This document shows, piece after piece, positions 17,924 to 25,336 of a stretch of DNA of 64,000 nt. Source of the DNA: Pseudotabrizicola sp. (GTDB lineage: Bacteria; Pseudomonadota; Alphaproteobacteria; Rhodobacterales; Rhodobacteraceae); NCBI RefSeq assembly GCF_030656345.1, contig NZ_JAUSNR010000002.1, forward strand, positions 62,001 through 126,000, in the 5' to 3' direction. Under the pieces are notes generated by a model that saw only the letters and a list, made by a program, of their open reading frames with translations, was not told the DNA's origin and searched no databases. The stretch's first letter is position 1; every line of letters begins with the position of its first letter. A program made the translations under genes and the position numbers.

Positions 17924-19119
17924 CCGTGGATGTGGCCATCGTCGGCGGCGGACCTGCGGGCGTAGCGGCGGCGTTGGAGTTGCGGCACCACGGGCATTCG
18001 GTGATCATTCTGGAGCGCGAAGCATGTCTGGGCGGCGCCACCCGGCATTGCAGTCACTCTCCCTTTGGTATGCGTGAGTTCGGCCGCATTTACCTGGGTG
18101 CCGCCTATGGTCAAAGGCTGCAAAACGACGCCGCCCGCGCCGGGGTCGACCTGCGCTATCACCAGTCAGTGACGCGGATCGGACCGGGTGGCCAATTGGA
18201 AATCGCCAATCCCGACGGCCTGACATCGCTGACGGCGCGCCGTATCCTGATCGCAACAGGCGCGCGGGAAAAGCCGCGTTCCGCCCGGATGCTGCCGGGA
18301 GACCGCCCGGTCGGGGTCATCACCACCGGGACGTTGCAGGCGATGATCGCATTCCAGCACAAGATCCCTTTCCGACGCCCGCTGATCCTGGGATCGGAAC
18401 TGGTGACACTATCGGCCGTTATGACCTGCCGCAGCAACGGCATTTACCCCGTCGCCGTGATTGAAACCCGGCCTTTCCCCTTGGTCTGTGCCCCCCTGTC
18501 GTGGTTTCCGGGCCTTTTGGGCATTCCCTTTCACACCGGGACACAGGTGCTGGACATCATCGGCAAGGGCCGGGTTGAGGCAGTCCGCATTCTCCGAGCC
18601 GGACAGGAACAGGTCATCGCTTGCGACGGCCTGCTTCTGACCGGGCACTTCACCCCAGAGGCTTCGCTTCTGCAGATGTCCGGTCTTGCGCTCTGCCCAG
18701 ATACGGCTGGACCCGTGATTGATCAGACCGGGCGTCTGGCGGCCGGACTTTACGCGGCGGGCAATCTGCTAAGGCCGGTCGAAACGTGCGGCTGGGCTTA
18801 CCGCGAAGGGCGCTGCATCGGTCAGACCATCGCTGCGGATTTGCAGCGAGGCACAGCAACTGCAACAGTCCGCGTCACCCATGACGCGCCCTTGCGCTAT
18901 GTCGTGCCCCAGTTTTTGCAGCGTGGTATGGCAGGTATGCAGCATTTCCAACTGCGTGTCACGCGCCCGGTCGTCGGGGAAATCGCCCTGGAGCTGGATG
19001 GTCGCGCGGTGTTCCGCCTGCAAAACCGCTGGATGCCGGAACGCCGCATCCTTGTGCCAATCCCGAAACAGGCCATGCAGGCGGCCCATGTCCATTTCTC
19101 ATTCCGGGAGTCTGACTGA
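17920..19119 (+). CDS. NAD(P)/FAD-dependent oxidoreductase (NADH oxidase-like partner)
   Basis: The 399-residue pyridine-nucleotide-disulfide-type flavoprotein starts M-T-V-D-V-A-I-V-G-G-G-P-A-G, an FAD motif. It has the second signature A-T-G-A-R-E-K near residue 115 and a C-terminal G-L-Y-A-A-G-N-L near residue 283. About 90 extra residues follow, without cysteines, in place of the small separate Fe-S protein found in related loci. In Thermotoga and Firmicutes a GlpA-like protein, an NADH-oxidase-like protein and a glycerol kinase are neighbours, as here. An electron-transfer role with the preceding flavoprotein is inferred. Confidence 0.8.
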   Translation: MTVDVAIVGGGPAGVAAALELRHHGHSVIILEREACLGGATRHCSHSPFGMREFGRIYLGAAYGQRLQNDAARAGVDLRYHQSVTRIGPGGQLEIANPDGLTSLTARRILIATGAREKPRSARMLPGDRPVGVITTGTLQAMIAFQHKIPFRRPLILGSELVTLSAVMTCRSNGIYPVAVIETRPFPLVCAPLSWFPGLLGIPFHTGTQVLDIIGKGRVEAVRILRAGQEQVIACDGLLLTGHFTPEASLLQMSGLALCPDTAGPVIDQTGRLAAGLYAAGNLLRPVETCGWAYREGRCIGQTIAADLQRGTATATVRVTHDAPLRYVVPQFLQRGMAGMQHFQLRVTRPVVGEIALELDGRAVFRLQNRWMPERRILVPIPKQAMQAAHVHFSFRESD

Positions 19120-20540
19120 TGCGGGTCGCCGCCATTGACCAAGGCACCACGTCGACCCGTGCGCTGGTGATTGACGCACACGGCAACTGGCAGATCGCAG
19201 CCAGCCTCCGGCATGCTCAGCACCACCCGCAGCCGGGCTGGGTTGAACATGACGCCGAAGAAATGATCCGCAACATCCGCGCCTGTCTCAAGGCGACGGG
19301 TGATGTCGATGCGATCGGTCTGGCCAATCAGGGTGAAAGTTGCCTTGCATGGCATGCAGAGACCAAAGCGCCTCTGTCGCCGGTGATCGTGTGGCAGGAT
19401 GCCCGCACGCAGGGCACCCTTTCCGTGCGGCCAGCAGCTGATGCCCAACGGTCGAAAGCGATTTGTGGTCTGCCGCTGGACCCCTATTTCTCGGCATCGA
19501 AACTGGCGTGGCTGCGGCAGAATCTGGCCACTGTGCGCGCTGCAGAAGCAAAGGGAACCCTGCGGCTTGGCACAACCGACGCTTTCTTTCTGGACCGGCT
19601 GGCGGGGGTGTTCGCCACGGATTGCGCCACCGCCTCGCGCACCGGATTGATGAATCTGGCAACGCAGGAATGGAGCGCCGAACTTTGCGCCCTGCACGGC
19701 GTACCAATCGAATGCCTGCCGCCGATCCGGGCGGTGGACGCCGGTTTTGGCACGATTGGCGGCGTGCCGGTCCGGGCCTCAATCGTTGACCAGCAGGCAG
19801 CGCTTTACGGCCACAACGCGCGCCTGCCCGGAGATTGCAAGATCACCTTTGGTACCGGGGCCTTTCTTCTGGCGCTGACAGGGACCGAGCGGCCGATGGT
19901 CGAAGGCCTGTTACCGACACTGGCGTGGAAGCGTCAGGGCCAGCCCGCCCTGTTTGCGGTTGAAGGTGGCGTCTACGACGCAGGCTCTGCGCTGGAATGG
20001 GCCCGCCGGATCGGGCTTTTCTCGACCCTTGACGAGCTTGGCACCTTTCACGGGCCGTCTGCCATATCGCGCGGGTTGGTCTTTGTGCCAGCCCTGTCCG
20101 GTCTTGCCGCCCCCCACTGGGATCGCTTAGCGGCCCCCCTGTTCATTGGCATGGACCACACCACCGACCGTCGCGACATGGTCCGCGCGGTTCTGGAGGG
20201 GATCGCCCTTTTGACGGTTGACCTGATCGAGGAAGCCAGTGGCACCGTCAGCTTGGGCGCGACGATCTCTATCGACGGGGGTGTGTCGCAAAGCGCCTAT
20301 TTCGCCCAATTCCTCGCCTCGGCTGCGGGACGTGCGATCAGCGTGGCACCGATGCACGAACTGACCGCACTGGGTCTGGCCGAACTGTGCGGTCAGGATA
20401 TAAGCGGGGTGCGGATGGGCGGTCAGACCTTCATGCCAGATGCTTCTGTGTCCGATGCGGACCACCGTACTTTTGCCATGGCCCTAGCGCGCACAAGGGA
20501 GTGGCGTCGCTGCCCCCCCGAAAACAGCGAACCAGGCTGA
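19119..20540 (+). CDS. FGGY-family carbohydrate kinase, glycerol-kinase-like
   Basis: The 473-residue ATP-dependent kinase resembles GlpK along its length: A-I-D-Q-G-T-T-S-T-R at the N-terminus, G-W-V-E-H-D, L-D-P-Y-F-S-A-S-K, F-V-P-A-L-S-G-L-A-A-P-H-W and the I-D-G-G-V-S phosphate-binding loop. In GlpK the motif N-Q-R-E-T supplies the Arg and Glu that hold glycerol. Here it reads N-Q-G-E-S (residues 70-74), so the Arg is lost. The substrate may therefore be another polyol. The TGATG overlap ties it to the flavoprotein genes. No phosphate sink or regulator gene is nearby. Confidence 0.8.
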   Translation: MRVAAIDQGTTSTRALVIDAHGNWQIAASLRHAQHHPQPGWVEHDAEEMIRNIRACLKATGDVDAIGLANQGESCLAWHAETKAPLSPVIVWQDARTQGTLSVRPAADAQRSKAICGLPLDPYFSASKLAWLRQNLATVRAAEAKGTLRLGTTDAFFLDRLAGVFATDCATASRTGLMNLATQEWSAELCALHGVPIECLPPIRAVDAGFGTIGGVPVRASIVDQQAALYGHNARLPGDCKITFGTGAFLLALTGTERPMVEGLLPTLAWKRQGQPALFAVEGGVYDAGSALEWARRIGLFSTLDELGTFHGPSAISRGLVFVPALSGLAAPHWDRLAAPLFIGMDHTTDRRDMVRAVLEGIALLTVDLIEEASGTVSLGATISIDGGVSQSAYFAQFLASAAGRAISVAPMHELTALGLAELCGQDISGVRMGGQTFMPDASVSDADHRTFAMALARTREWRRCPPENSEPG

Positions 20541-20789
20541 TACCTCGGGGTTGGCAAGCGTCGTGGACACGGCTGCGACGCTGACGAGTATGTCTGTGTG
20601 AAGCCATACGGATCTTATGGGCAAGCCGATTGCACATGTTGCAAGCATAGCACGCCCGCCGGGCCGTTGTGACGGCGCCCCCCGGAGGAGCGAAGCGATC
20701 TGCACGACGGCGATCGCGGCGGCGGTATCAGGCAGGACAGAAACAACGGCCGGCGTCAAAACGGTCGGGATCAACGGTTGGAACGTCAT
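20484..20789 (-). CDS. Unidentified small ORF
   Basis: A 101-codon frame starts at an ATG preceded by GAGGTG at a suitable distance and runs into the 3' end of the kinase gene. The product is alanine/valine-rich with a moderately hydrophobic first third (V-L-P-D-T-A-A-A-I-A-V-V) and a second one near residues 60-80. I recognise no family. It could be a real small accessory gene divergent from the LexA-controlled gene, or a remnant. Confidence 0.3.
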   Translation of the reverse strand: MTFQPLIPTVLTPAVVSVLPDTAAAIAVVQIASLLRGAPSQRPGGRAMLATCAIGLPIRSVWLHTDILVSVAAVSTTLANPEVSAWFAVFGGAATPLPCAR

Positions 20790-20964
20790 CAGAACACCTC
20801 ATGTTGGGGCAAACGGGAGGGCCGAAGGCGCTCTCGTGCAGCCTTCCAGCTCCCCGCCCCATCCTGCCTCTGCGTCTCTGACCTCGGTCCTTCGCTGAGC
20901 GGTGGTTGATTATGTTCCTGATATGTTCTATACAGCAGTACCAAGTAGCAGAGGAGTTTTTCCG
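20541..20964. other. Accessory intergenic patch with LexA-type promoter
   Basis: Apart from the doubtful leftward ORF, this stretch holds a 7-bp stem (20557-20563/20576-20582) after the kinase gene and the promoter with LexA box near 20906-20934. About 100 bp from 20800 to 20900 show no identifiable gene. Confidence 0.5.
20906..20934 (+). promoter_or_regulatory. Promoter overlapped by a LexA/SOS box
   Basis: TTGATT (-35, 20906-20911) and TATACA (-10, 20929-20934) are separated by 17 bp, close to a sigma-70 consensus. GTTC-N7-GTTC at 20914-20928 is an exact match to the alphaproteobacterial LexA box and fills the spacer. The gene at 20965 should be repressed by LexA and induced by DNA damage. 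Confidence 0.75.
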
Positions 20965-21261
20965 ATGGAAGACACCAGTTTTGCCCTGCCGGTGACGTCC
21001 AAGCAGATCGCCTATGCGCGGTCATTGGCGCTGCGCAACCAGACGCTGTTGCCTTGGGAGGTACAGCAGGATCGGCGAGCCTTGAGTTCCTGGATCGACG
21101 GGCAGGCCAGGTTGAAACCGGTCTCCGCGCTTGACCCGCTGCCGTCGTCGAAACAGGTCGCCTTTGCCGAGCGTCTCGCCCGCATCAAACGGCGCGCCGT
21201 CCCGGACGAGTGCTTCCGCGACAAGGGGCTCATGTCGAAATGGATTGACGGGAACAAGTGA
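20965..21261 (+). CDS. Small protein with two K-Q-x-A-x-A-x-x-L-A...W-I-D repeats, predicted SOS-induced
   Basis: The 98-residue protein starts at an ATG with GAGGAG upstream. It is built of two related units. Residues about 12-45 contain S-K-Q-I-A-Y-A-R-S-L-A and end S-S-W-I-D-G; residues about 60-95 contain S-K-Q-V-A-F-A-E-R-L-A and end S-K-W-I-D-G. Each looks like a helical DNA- or protein-binding module; I do not recognise a named domain. The preceding LexA box suggests a DNA-damage role. Its small size and position next to unrecognisable DNA suggest an accessory or formerly mobile gene. Confidence 0.7.
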   Translation: MEDTSFALPVTSKQIAYARSLALRNQTLLPWEVQQDRRALSSWIDGQARLKPVSALDPLPSSKQVAFAERLARIKRRAVPDECFRDKGLMSKWIDGNK

Positions 21262-21449
21262 CGGGGTGCGGTCACCGATCCTGAGCTGCGTTCGCGAAGA
21301 CGGATTGCAAGCAGTCGAGGCCGCTTGCCGCGAAGCCCTCGACCAAGGCGTCCACTCAGCCCCAGTCGTCATTAACATTCTTGCCCGAAGACGTGATCCG
21401 ATTCCACCGCGCTGCGCCTGACCCACGAACCCGTGGTCGATTGCGCTCG

Positions 21450-22628
21450 CTACGACATCTGAATGTGCCGCGCCAGCAGCCCGCCCAGCGCGCTTTGTTC
21501 CGGGCGTATCCGCAAAACGGCAAGGCTGCTTTCCAGAATGTCGCGCGGGATGTCGCGACCGATCACTACGATCCGGCTGGTGCGGTCACCTTCTGGCCAG
21601 TGCGGCATGCTGACCGGCGGATGAAAGATGTGTTGCGCACCGTGAAAGGCGAAGGGGTGTTGGATGCCCTCTACATGCACGATGCCCTTCATGCGCAAGA
21701 CATCGGGGCCGCGCAGCGCGATCAGGGTATCGAGCCAGAAATCGAAGATGTCCGCCGGGATCGGATCGTCGATGATGGCCGAGACAGACGTGATGCGGCT
21801 GTCGTGCAGGCTGAGAGCGGCAGTCGGCGCAGGCCTGTGAAACCCCATCGAAAGGCCGGCAAACGGGTCTGCGGCGGGGTTCGGGGCGAACAGCCCATAG
21901 GTGGGGTTGCCGTGACCGATGGGCTGGGCAGGCGGCGTGGGTCTGGGTGCCGCATAGGCAGCGACATTGACCCAGGAGAGGGTTTGCGCGGGATCGGCGT
22001 CTGCCTGCAGGCCGCTGATGCCGAACAGGGTGCCGGGTGCCACGCGGCCTTGATTGGCGGTGATGCGGGCGGCACCGGGGTTGATCTGGGCCAGACGGGT
22101 TTCGAACCGGCGCAGCTCGCTTGGGGTGACAAGGTCGGTCTTGGTCAGCACGATCCGGTCGGCAAGGGCAATCTGGTTCACCGCCTCGAACTGCGCGTCC
22201 AAGCTGCGTGGCCCGGTGGCGGCACAGGCCGTGGTGACGACGCCGTCCAGCCGAAAGGCCGCTGCCAGTTCGCGCTCGATCAACAGAGTGTGCAGGATCG
22301 GGCCGGGGTCGGCCAAACCTGTCGTCTCGATCACCACGCGGTCAAAGGCCACTTCGCCCAGCGCCTGACGGCGCAGCAGCGCCAGCATGGCAGTCACCAG
22401 GTCGCCCCGGATCGTGCAGCACAGGCACCCGGATTGCAGCAGGACCATCTCTTCGGTCGCTTCTTCTATCAGGTCGTGATCAAGGCCTATATCACCGAAT
22501 TCATTGATAATCACCGCCACTCGCCCCATGCCGGAATCACGGATCAGGTGGTTCAGAAGTGTGGTTTTGCCAGACCCGAGGAACCCGGTCAGCAGCGTGA
22601 CCGGAATGGGCAATGCGGGGGCTGTCAT
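21450..22628 (-). CDS. COG0523 (CobW/ZigA-type) GTPase, zinc-linked
   Basis: The 392-residue P-loop GTPase of the COG0523 metallochaperone family has Walker A G-F-L-G-S-G-K-T-T near residues 14-22, the metal-binding C-x-C-C motif (G-C-L-C-C-T) near residues 65-69, the guanine-specificity motif T-K-T-D/N-K-x-D as T-K-T-D-L, and a C-terminal CobW_C domain (W-P-E-G near the end). The ATG at 22628 is preferred over an upstream TTG. It is divergent from the hisI-like gene across a Zur-type palindrome. Members under Zur control (ZigA, ZagA) are thought to deliver zinc to priority enzymes when zinc is scarce. Confidence 0.85.
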   Translation of the reverse strand: MTAPALPIPVTLLTGFLGSGKTTLLNHLIRDSGMGRVAVIINEFGDIGLDHDLIEEATEEMVLLQSGCLCCTIRGDLVTAMLALLRRQALGEVAFDRVVIETTGLADPGPILHTLLIERELAAAFRLDGVVTTACAATGPRSLDAQFEAVNQIALADRIVLTKTDLVTPSELRRFETRLAQINPGAARITANQGRVAPGTLFGISGLQADADPAQTLSWVNVAAYAAPRPTPPAQPIGHGNPTYGLFAPNPAADPFAGLSMGFHRPAPTAALSLHDSRITSVSAIIDDPIPADIFDFWLDTLIALRGPDVLRMKGIVHVEGIQHPFAFHGAQHIFHPPVSMPHWPEGDRTSRIVVIGRDIPRDILESSLAVLRIRPEQSALGGLLARHIQMS

Positions 22629-22666
22629 GTCTGAGTGCGCCTTTCGTCCTGTCAATAATCACTTGC

Positions 22667-22679
22667 GTTATATTATAAC
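22667..22679. promoter_or_regulatory. Predicted Zur box 1
   Basis: GTTATATTATAAC is a near-perfect palindrome of the form GTTATANTATAAC, the core of proteobacterial Zur sites. It lies between the divergent COG0523 GTPase and hisI-like genes. The same core recurs at 26425-26437 before the Fur-family gene. It sits within a wider CTTGC...GCAAG inverted repeat (22662-22666/22690-22694). Confidence 0.8.
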
Positions 22680-22719
22680 ATTACATTATGCAAGCCGTTG
22701 ACACAGTCCGGAGCCCGTC

Positions 22720-23184
22720 ATGCATGCCATAGATTTTGCCCCCCGCACCAGCATCGCGCAGGTTGAGGAAGGCATGTGCCTTGCGCCACGGTTCGACGTG
22801 GACGGACTAATCCCGGTTGTCACCACGGACCGAACGACAGGCGAGGTGTTGATGATGGGGGTGATGACAGCCGAAGCCCTGCGCCTGACAATACAGGCGG
22901 GCGAGGCGCATTACTGGAGCCGGTCCCGCAAGTGCGTTTGGCACAAGGGGGCAACCTCGGGTCTTGTGCAGCGCGTGATCGAGATGCGGATCGACGATGA
23001 TCAGGATGCCGTCTGGCTGCGGGTCGAGGTTGCAGGCGGGGCGTCGTGCCATGTTGGTTACCGGTCGTGCTTTTACCGGGCTGTGCCGGTGGGGCAGGCG
23101 GGAGCGCTGCGGTTTGTCGAGCACGTCAAGGTGTTCAATCCGGTCGCGGTTTACGGCGATGCCCCAAACCCGACGGTGCTGTGA
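22720..23184 (+). CDS. Phosphoribosyl-AMP cyclohydrolase paralogue (HisI2-like) with altered zinc site
   Basis: The 154-residue protein matches phosphoribosyl-AMP cyclohydrolase, the third step of histidine synthesis: F-D-x-D-G-L-I-P-V-V, [15 protein letters not shown] and C-H-V-G-Y-R-S-C-F. Normal HisI binds catalytic zinc with three cysteines, the first within I-D-C-D-x-D. Here that segment is I-D-D-D-Q-D (residues 91-96), so Cys93 is replaced by Asp, while C110 and C117 remain. The Zur box upstream and the GTPase neighbour fit a HisI paralogue made when zinc is limiting. Whether it is zinc-independent is inference. Confidence 0.85.
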   Translation: MHAIDFAPRTSIAQVEEGMCLAPRFDVDGLIPVVTTDRTTGEVLMMGVMTAEALRLTIQAGEAHYWSRSRKCVWHKGATSGLVQRVIEMRIDDDQDAVWLRVEVAGGASCHVGYRSCFYRAVPVGQAGALRFVEHVKVFNPVAVYGDAPNPTVL

Positions 23185-23585
23185 TGACAGTGCACCCTGC
23201 GCCTGCTGCCTGCCACCATGTCTTTGTCTGCACGGCATGTTGCGATGTTGGTGCCGATGATCTGCCGGGCGCAGCCTTGCTGCAGACCTTGCATCAGGCT
23301 TTCGCCGCTTGCGATTTGTCGAACACATTCACGGTGTCCGGCGTGCTCTGCATGGCTGGCTGCACGCGCCCCTGCACGGTGGGATTTGCCGCAAACGGCA
23401 AGGCGGCGTGGTTGTTCGGTGATCTCGGCCCCGCAGATTGCGCCGACATTGTCGCTTTCGCAGGTCTTTACGCAGTGCTGAATGATGGCTGGTGTTCGTC
23501 CACTGACCGCCCCGGCAAGCTGTCACGCAGTGCCCTTGCGCGAATCCCGTCTCTGCCGCTTTGGACGCGTGAGGGCGCACAATGA
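23184..23585 (+). CDS. DUF1636-family cysteine-rich protein
   Basis: The 133-residue protein has early cysteines C-T-A-C-C (about residues 18-22), then C-M-A-G-C-T-R-P-C in the centre and W-C near residue 108. The pattern fits DUF1636, small metal or iron-sulfur binding proteins of thioredoxin-like ferredoxin type with no settled function. Its ATG overlaps the hisI-like stop (TGATG) and its stop overlaps the next ATPase start, so it is in the same operon. It may act with the importer in metal or corrin handling; this is inference. Confidence 0.75.
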   Translation: MTVHPAPAACHHVFVCTACCDVGADDLPGAALLQTLHQAFAACDLSNTFTVSGVLCMAGCTRPCTVGFAANGKAAWLFGDLGPADCADIVAFAGLYAVLNDGWCSSTDRPGKLSRSALARIPSLPLWTREGAQ

Positions 23586-24346
23586 CGGAGCATCTTGTGG
23601 CATCGGGCCTCTCATGGGCACCGCGCGGTGGCACGCCAATCCTGCACAATGTCAGCTTTACCGTGCCACAAGGTCAGGTGCTTGCGATCTGCGGCGCGAA
23701 TGGTGCGGGCAAATCAACACTGCTACGGATGCTTTACCGCTATTTGCGCCCGGATGCGGGGCAGGTGCTGCTGGGCGGCACCGACCTGTGGGCGCTGAAC
23801 CCCCGTGTCGCTGCCCGCCGCGTTGCCGCCGTTCTGCAGGAACAGCCCACGGATTTCGCCCTGACCGTGCGCGAGATGGTGGGCCTTGGCCGCACCCCGC
23901 ACCGCGCAGGCTTTGCCGGGGCAGGGGCACGGGACGCCAAGGTCGTGGCCGCAAGTCTGCACCGGATGGATCTGGTGCGCTTTGCAGCCAAGCCCTTTGG
24001 CACACTGTCGGGCGGCGAGCGTCAGCGGGTGATGGTGGCGCGCGCATTGGCGCAGGAACCGGAACTGCTGGTGCTGGACGAACCGACCAACCATCTTGAC
24101 ATCCGCCACCAGCTGGACGTGCTGACCTTGCTGCGCGGTCTTGGCCTGACGGTAATCCTGACGTTGCACGATCTTACGCTGGCGGCGGAACATGCCGATG
24201 CGGTGCTGATCCTGCACCATGGGCGGCTGATTGCACATGGCGCGCCGCGCAATGTGTTGACCCCCGATATCATCAACCGCGCCTTCGACGTGACCGCGCG
24301 GATCGACACCACGGGACCCAGCCCGCGCTATTCCTTTCATCTTTAA
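23582..24346 (+). CDS. ABC ATP-binding protein, FecE/BtuD type
   Basis: The 254-residue ATPase has Walker A G-A-N-G-A-G-K-S-T near residues 38-46, signature L-S-G-G-E-R-Q-R, Walker B L-L-V-L-D-E-P-T-N-H-L-D and an H-loop in L-H-D-L-T. The T-N-H-L-D form is typical of iron-siderophore/cobalamin (FecCDE, BtuCD) importers. It is followed by a binding protein and a FecCD permease, so the importer is complete. The upstream Zur box suggests a zinc or zinc-chelate substrate. Confidence 0.9.
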   Translation: MTEHLVASGLSWAPRGGTPILHNVSFTVPQGQVLAICGANGAGKSTLLRMLYRYLRPDAGQVLLGGTDLWALNPRVAARRVAAVLQEQPTDFALTVREMVGLGRTPHRAGFAGAGARDAKVVAASLHRMDLVRFAAKPFGTLSGGERQRVMVARALAQEPELLVLDEPTNHLDIRHQLDVLTLLRGLGLTVILTLHDLTLAAEHADAVLILHHGRLIAHGAPRNVLTPDIINRAFDVTARIDTTGPSPRYSFHL

Positions 24347-24357
24347 CGGAGACCCCG

Positions 24358-25287
24358 ATGAAACTTGCCGCCCTTGCCTTGCTTCTGTCCGCCACGTCCG
24401 CCGCCGCGTTCCCCGTCACGGTGAGAAGCTGCGACCGCGACGTGACTTTTGAGGCCGCCCCGGCCCGCGCCGTTTCCAACGACGTGAACCTGACCGAGAT
24501 GATGCTGGTTCTGGGCCTGCGCGACCGGATGGTCGGCTATACTGGGATTTCAGGCTGGAAAACGCTTGATGCGCAGATGCGCGACGGCATTGCCGAATTG
24601 CCGGAACTGTCGGCCAAATATCCGACCAAGGAAGTGCTGGTCGGGGCCGAGCCTGACATTTTCTTTGCGGGCTGGAACTATGGCATGAAGGTCGGCGGTG
24701 AAGTCACGCCTGAAACGCTGGCTCCCTTTGGCATTCAGACCTATGAGCTGACCGAAAGCTGCATCCACATCGGCGCCAAGGACAAGGTTGCGATGGAGGA
24801 CATGTATAGTGACCTACTCAATCTGGGCACGATCTTTGGCGTGTCTGACCGTGCGACGGCGCTGGTTGATGGCTACAAGGCGCGTCTGGCCGAGGTGACG
24901 GCGGGCGTGGACCGCGCCAACCCCCTCCGCGTATTCGTCTATGACAGCGGCGAAGAGGCCCCCTTTACCGCCGGAAGATACGCCATGCCCACAGCCATGA
25001 TCGAGGCGGCGGGCGGCGTGAACATTATGGACGATGTCGAGAAAAGCTGGACCGAGATTGCTTGGGAGCCGGTGGTCGAACGCAACCCCCAAGTGATCGT
25101 CATCGTGAACTACGGCGATGTGACTGCCGAACAGAAGATCGCCTTCATGAAGACCAATCCGGCATTTGCGGGCATTGATGCGGTGGTGAACGACCGTTTT
25201 GTCGTGCTTGAATATGTCGAGGCAACGCCCGGGCCGCGCAATATCGCCGCGGTGGAAAAGCTGGTCGCAGGATTTGCTGCCAACTGA
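24358..25287 (+). CDS. ABC substrate-binding protein, FecB/BtuF type, predicted zinc-linked
   Basis: The 309-residue protein has a signal peptide (residues 1-18, ending A-A-A-F) and a class III binding-protein fold, with two lobes joined by a long helix. The mature protein has two notable cysteines, C24 in V-R-S-C-D-R and one in L-T-E-S-C-I-H, which could form a disulfide. Segments such as A-E-P-D-I-F-F-A-G-W and R-F-V-V-L-E-Y match periplasmic-binding domain PF01497. Histidines are sparse, so direct Zn2+ binding of the ZnuA type is unlikely; a metal chelate is more probable. Confidence 0.85.
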   Translation: MKLAALALLLSATSAAAFPVTVRSCDRDVTFEAAPARAVSNDVNLTEMMLVLGLRDRMVGYTGISGWKTLDAQMRDGIAELPELSAKYPTKEVLVGAEPDIFFAGWNYGMKVGGEVTPETLAPFGIQTYELTESCIHIGAKDKVAMEDMYSDLLNLGTIFGVSDRATALVDGYKARLAEVTAGVDRANPLRVFVYDSGEEAPFTAGRYAMPTAMIEAAGGVNIMDDVEKSWTEIAWEPVVERNPQVIVIVNYGDVTAEQKIAFMKTNPAFAGIDAVVNDRFVVLEYVEATPGPRNIAAVEKLVAGFAAN

Positions 25288-25336
25288 TCACGCGGCCCGC
25301 GCAACCTTTGCGCGGGCCATACCCCCGGAGGGCACC

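Noticed and set aside
22697-22702. TTGACA as a -35 box for the hisI-like gene
   Set aside because: A -10 element at the proper distance would fall after the start codon, so it cannot serve this gene.
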